Source: Alcaligenes sp. SDU_A2 | GTDB lineage: Bacteria; Pseudomonadota; Gammaproteobacteria; Burkholderiales; Burkholderiaceae_B | NCBI RefSeq assembly: GCF_038237375.1 | Contig: NZ_CP151273.1 | Span: forward strand, 2,418,001 to 2,482,000 | Direction: 5' to 3' | Length of the DNA stretch: 64,000 bases | In this document: positions 61,739 through 64,000 of the stretch, one piece after another | Position numbering within the stretch: the stretch's first letter is position 1 | Layout of the letters: each line of letters starts with the position of its first letter | Position numbers and translations under genes: made by a program | The notes under the pieces: model-generated | Told to the model about the DNA's origin: nothing | The model's input: only the letters and a program-made list of their open reading frames with translations | Databases searched by the model: none

Positions 61739-63849
61739 GCGGACTGACCAATTATTGTTGTGACCCTAAGCATGCGCTCTTCGGGAATTTCAGCGTTGGA
61801 CAACACGCCCAGCTGCGGTATGTGATGGCGCAGAAAACGAGCCAGCGTGGCGCGCAGGACCGGGGGCACCACCAGCACAGGCGGATCGCCATGCTCTTCC
61901 TGGAACTGCGCCGCGCGCATGGCTTCGGCCAGCACGGATTCGGCCAGGCCAGGCTCCAGAGCGCCGCTGCTGGTCAGGGCCTGCGTCAGCACACGCTCCA
62001 AGCGTGCATCCAACCCGATGACACGCAACTCGCCTTCGCCCGGGAACCACTGCTGAACAATCGCCCGACCAAGCGCCACCCGCAATACCGCCAGCAATTC
62101 ACCGGCCTCATTGCCGGTCGTCCCGGCGGCATTCTGTCCCAATAGGCGTGGCGCATGCTCGGCCAGCGTTTCCACAATGGTACGCATATCGCGAATTGGC
62201 ACATCTTCGGCCAGCAAACCGCGCAAGACTTTAAGCAGCAGGCTGAGCGTGATGGTCTGGGGAACGAAGTCCTCGACCAACTTGGGCGCTTCGCGGCCCA
62301 CGTGATCGAGCAACTGCTGCACTTCCTGGCGGCCCAGCAGATCCGCACCATGACGATGCAACAAATGATTGATGTGGGTCGCGATGACGGTGCTGGCATC
62401 AACAACGGTGTAACCGGCGATCTGCGCCTGCTCCCGCAGCGAAACATCCACCCAGACAGCCGGCAGGCCAAAGGCAGGATCGGTGGTGGGCGTGCCCGGC
62501 AGCTTCATGGAGACGCCGCCCGGATCAATAGCCAGCCACTGGCCGGGGGTGGCCGTGCCGCGCCCTATTTCCACTCCCGAGAGCAAAATACGATAGTCGT
62601 TCGGCTTGAGTTCCAGATTGTCGCGAATATGCACCACTGGCGGCAGAAAACCCACATCCTGGGCAAACTTCTTGCGCAGACTGCGGATACGGTGCAAAAG
62701 CTCGCCGTTCTGGGCATGATCCACCAGGGAGATCAGGCGGTAGCCCACTTCCAAACCTAGAGGGTCGACCATAGACACGTCGCCCCAGGTGGCTTCCGCG
62801 GCGGCGGCATCGGCTGCCGCCTGCACCTGCTCGGTGGGTTCGCCTACCTGCTCAAGCTGACCGGCCTGATGCTTTTGCATTAGCCAGGCACCGCCGGCCA
62901 AAATAGCGGCCAGCAGCAAAAACACCAGATTGGGCATACCGGGGATCAGGCCCATCAAACCCAGTATGCCCGCCGTTATGTACAGCACCACAGGATTGCG
63001 GAACAGTTGGCCGACCATCTGTTGGCCCACATCCTCATCGGTGGCCACGCGCGACACCACCACACCGGCGGCGGTAGAGATAATCAGGGCCGGAATCTGC
63101 GCAACCAGACCATCGCCAATCGTCAGCAAGGTATAGACACGACCGGACTCGGCAAATGACAGATCATGTTGCAGCACACCAATGATCAGCCCTCCGAACA
63201 CGTTGATGACCATGATGAGCAGACCCGCCACCGCATCGCCGCGCACGAACTTGCTGGCACCGTCCATGGAACCGTAGAACTCGGCCTCCTGAGACACTTC
63301 GCTGCGGCGGCGGCGCGCCTCGTCCTCGCCGATCAAGCCTGCATTCAAATCGGCATCGATCGCCATCTGCTTGCCGGGCAAGGCATCCAGGGTAAAGCGC
63401 GCGCCCACTTCGGCAATACGCCCCGCACCCTTGGTAATCACCACAAAGTTGATGATGACCAGAATAATGAACACGATCAGGCCCACGGCAAAGTTGCCGC
63501 CCACCAGAAAATGACCAAAGGCTTCGATTACCTGCCCAGCCGCATCCGGCCCCTTATGGCCATGCATCAGTACGACCCGCGTGGAGGCCACGTTCAGGGC
63601 AAGCCGCAGCAAGGTGGCAAACAGCAACACGGCCGGGAAGGCGGCGAAATCCAGCGGCTTTTTGGTAAACATCGCCACCAGCAAAATCATGACTGCCAGC
63701 GCGATATTGAAGGTAAACAGCAAATCCAGCACGAAAGGCGGCAAAGGCAGAATCATCATGGCCATGACCATGAGAATCAGCACCGGGCCGGCCATCAGGC
63801 GGGCATGCTGGCCGCCGTTCTGCTTGAGTAAGGCAAGAAAATTATTCAT
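61735..63849 (-). CDS. flhA: Flagellar export gate protein FlhA
   Basis: 704 residues from ATG 63849 (MNNFLALLKQNGG); an open extension upstream is the end of flhB in another frame. Eight N-terminal membrane segments with the conserved LLFTFNIALAVMILLVAMFT and the FHIPEP-type cytoplasmic loop (VITKGAGRIAEVGARFTLDA LPGKQMAIDADLNAGLI). The C-terminal cytoplasmic domain forms the nonameric docking ring for chaperones. Confidence 0.98.
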   Translation of the reverse strand: MNNFLALLKQNGGQHARLMAGPVLILMVMAMMILPLPPFVLDLLFTFNIALAVMILLVAMFTKKPLDFAAFPAVLLFATLLRLALNVASTRVVLMHGHKGPDAAGQVIEAFGHFLVGGNFAVGLIVFIILVIINFVVITKGAGRIAEVGARFTLDALPGKQMAIDADLNAGLIGEDEARRRRSEVSQEAEFYGSMDGASKFVRGDAVAGLLIMVINVFGGLIIGVLQHDLSFAESGRVYTLLTIGDGLVAQIPALIISTAAGVVVSRVATDEDVGQQMVGQLFRNPVVLYITAGILGLMGLIPGMPNLVFLLLAAILAGGAWLMQKHQAGQLEQVGEPTEQVQAAADAAAAEATWGDVSMVDPLGLEVGYRLISLVDHAQNGELLHRIRSLRKKFAQDVGFLPPVVHIRDNLELKPNDYRILLSGVEIGRGTATPGQWLAIDPGGVSMKLPGTPTTDPAFGLPAVWVDVSLREQAQIAGYTVVDASTVIATHINHLLHRHGADLLGRQEVQQLLDHVGREAPKLVEDFVPQTITLSLLLKVLRGLLAEDVPIRDMRTIVETLAEHAPRLLGQNAAGTTGNEAGELLAVLRVALGRAIVQQWFPGEGELRVIGLDARLERVLTQALTSSGALEPGLAESVLAEAMRAAQFQEEHGDPPVLVVPPVLRATLARFLRHHIPQLGVLSNAEIPEERMLRVTTIIGQSA

Positions 63850-64000
63850 TGTTTGTCGATAAGCGCGAACGCAAACGGCCGGCAGCCATGGCAGCCGGCA
63901 CATCCAATCCGCTAGGCATGACAGGCCGTTCGCCCTGCCCCTTGTTCCAGTTACGAAGCTGATAGACCCACGCCAGCACCTGCGCCACGGCGGCATACAG
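63842..64000 (-). CDS. flhB: Flagellar export switch protein FlhB, C-terminus (5' part beyond window)
   Basis: Only the last 52 codons are present. LYAAVAQVLAWVYQLRNWNK is the end of the FlhB cytoplasmic domain and the tail ends RSRLSTNNE. Its stop overlaps the flhA start by 8 bp (ATGAATAA). flhB-flhA-flhF is the standard order. Confidence 0.9.
   Translation of the reverse strand: MYAAVAQVLAWVYQLRNWNKGQGERPVMPSGLDVPAAMAAGRLRSRLSTNNE

Overview
The window is a chromosomal segment of a motile betaproteobacterium, most likely Alcaligenaceae and Alcaligenes-like. This assignment is inferred from the Bordetella-like order of the flagellar genes, the tripartite tricarboxylate (TctABC/Bug) transporter and moderately high G+C; no rRNA or other taxonomic marker is present. 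There are no tRNA or rRNA genes, insertion sequences, integrases or CRISPR arrays.

Region 1 (1-13654, minus strand) is one tightly overlapping operon, read srfA, srfB, srfC, a bitopic TPR-like protein, a secreted VWA protein, an ABC ATPase, an FtsX/MacB-like permease and a secreted formylglycine-generating-enzyme (SUMF1) fold protein whose 3' end lies outside the window. The last four resemble the envelope arm of the type VI secretion threonine-phosphorylation pathway (VWA domain of PpkA, TagT, TagS, TagR). Here they are joined to SrfB (actin/HSP70-like ATPase) and SrfC (P-loop NTPase), with no kinase, phosphatase or T6SS gene in view. This is the best candidate for an undescribed system.

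Region 2 (13655-15548) is an AT-rich divergent intergenic region followed by flagellin (fliC), which has a sigma28 promoter and a structured leader. Region 3 (15548-22096) is a LysR regulator divergent from a transport and catabolic operon: TctB, TctA, TctC, RidA-like deaminase, FAD amino-acid oxidoreductase and Asp/Glu-racemase-family enzyme. It probably takes up and oxidises an amino or imino acid.

Region 4 (22100-24605, minus) holds a methyltransferase with a regulatory domain and fliA (sigma28). Region 5 (24735-40785, plus) is the filament-cap, basal-body and export cluster: flaG-fliD-fliS-fliT, a second FliK-like gene, a stand-alone FlhB C-terminal domain, fliE-F-G-H-I-J-K and fliL-M-N-O-P-Q-R. 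Region 6 (40799-57476, minus) reads flgB-C-D-E-F-G-H-I-J, then flgK-L, a short-sensor chemoreceptor, a small lipoprotein, a second chemoreceptor, a cNMP/CBS/DUF294 protein and a DnaQ-like exonuclease. Region 7 (57640-59210, plus) is flgA, flgM, flgN, closed by a bidirectional terminator. Region 8 (59387-64000, minus) is flhB (C-terminus only), flhA and an unusually long flhF.

Four promoter-like sites match TAAA-N15-GCCG(A/T)(A/T)A-type sigma28 elements, upstream of fliC, flaG-fliDST, flgKL(-mcp) and flgMN. With fliA and its anti-sigma factor flgM both in the window, the class III control loop is visible. Gene starts were chosen from Shine-Dalgarno position, signal peptides and overlaps; alternatives are noted where they are open.
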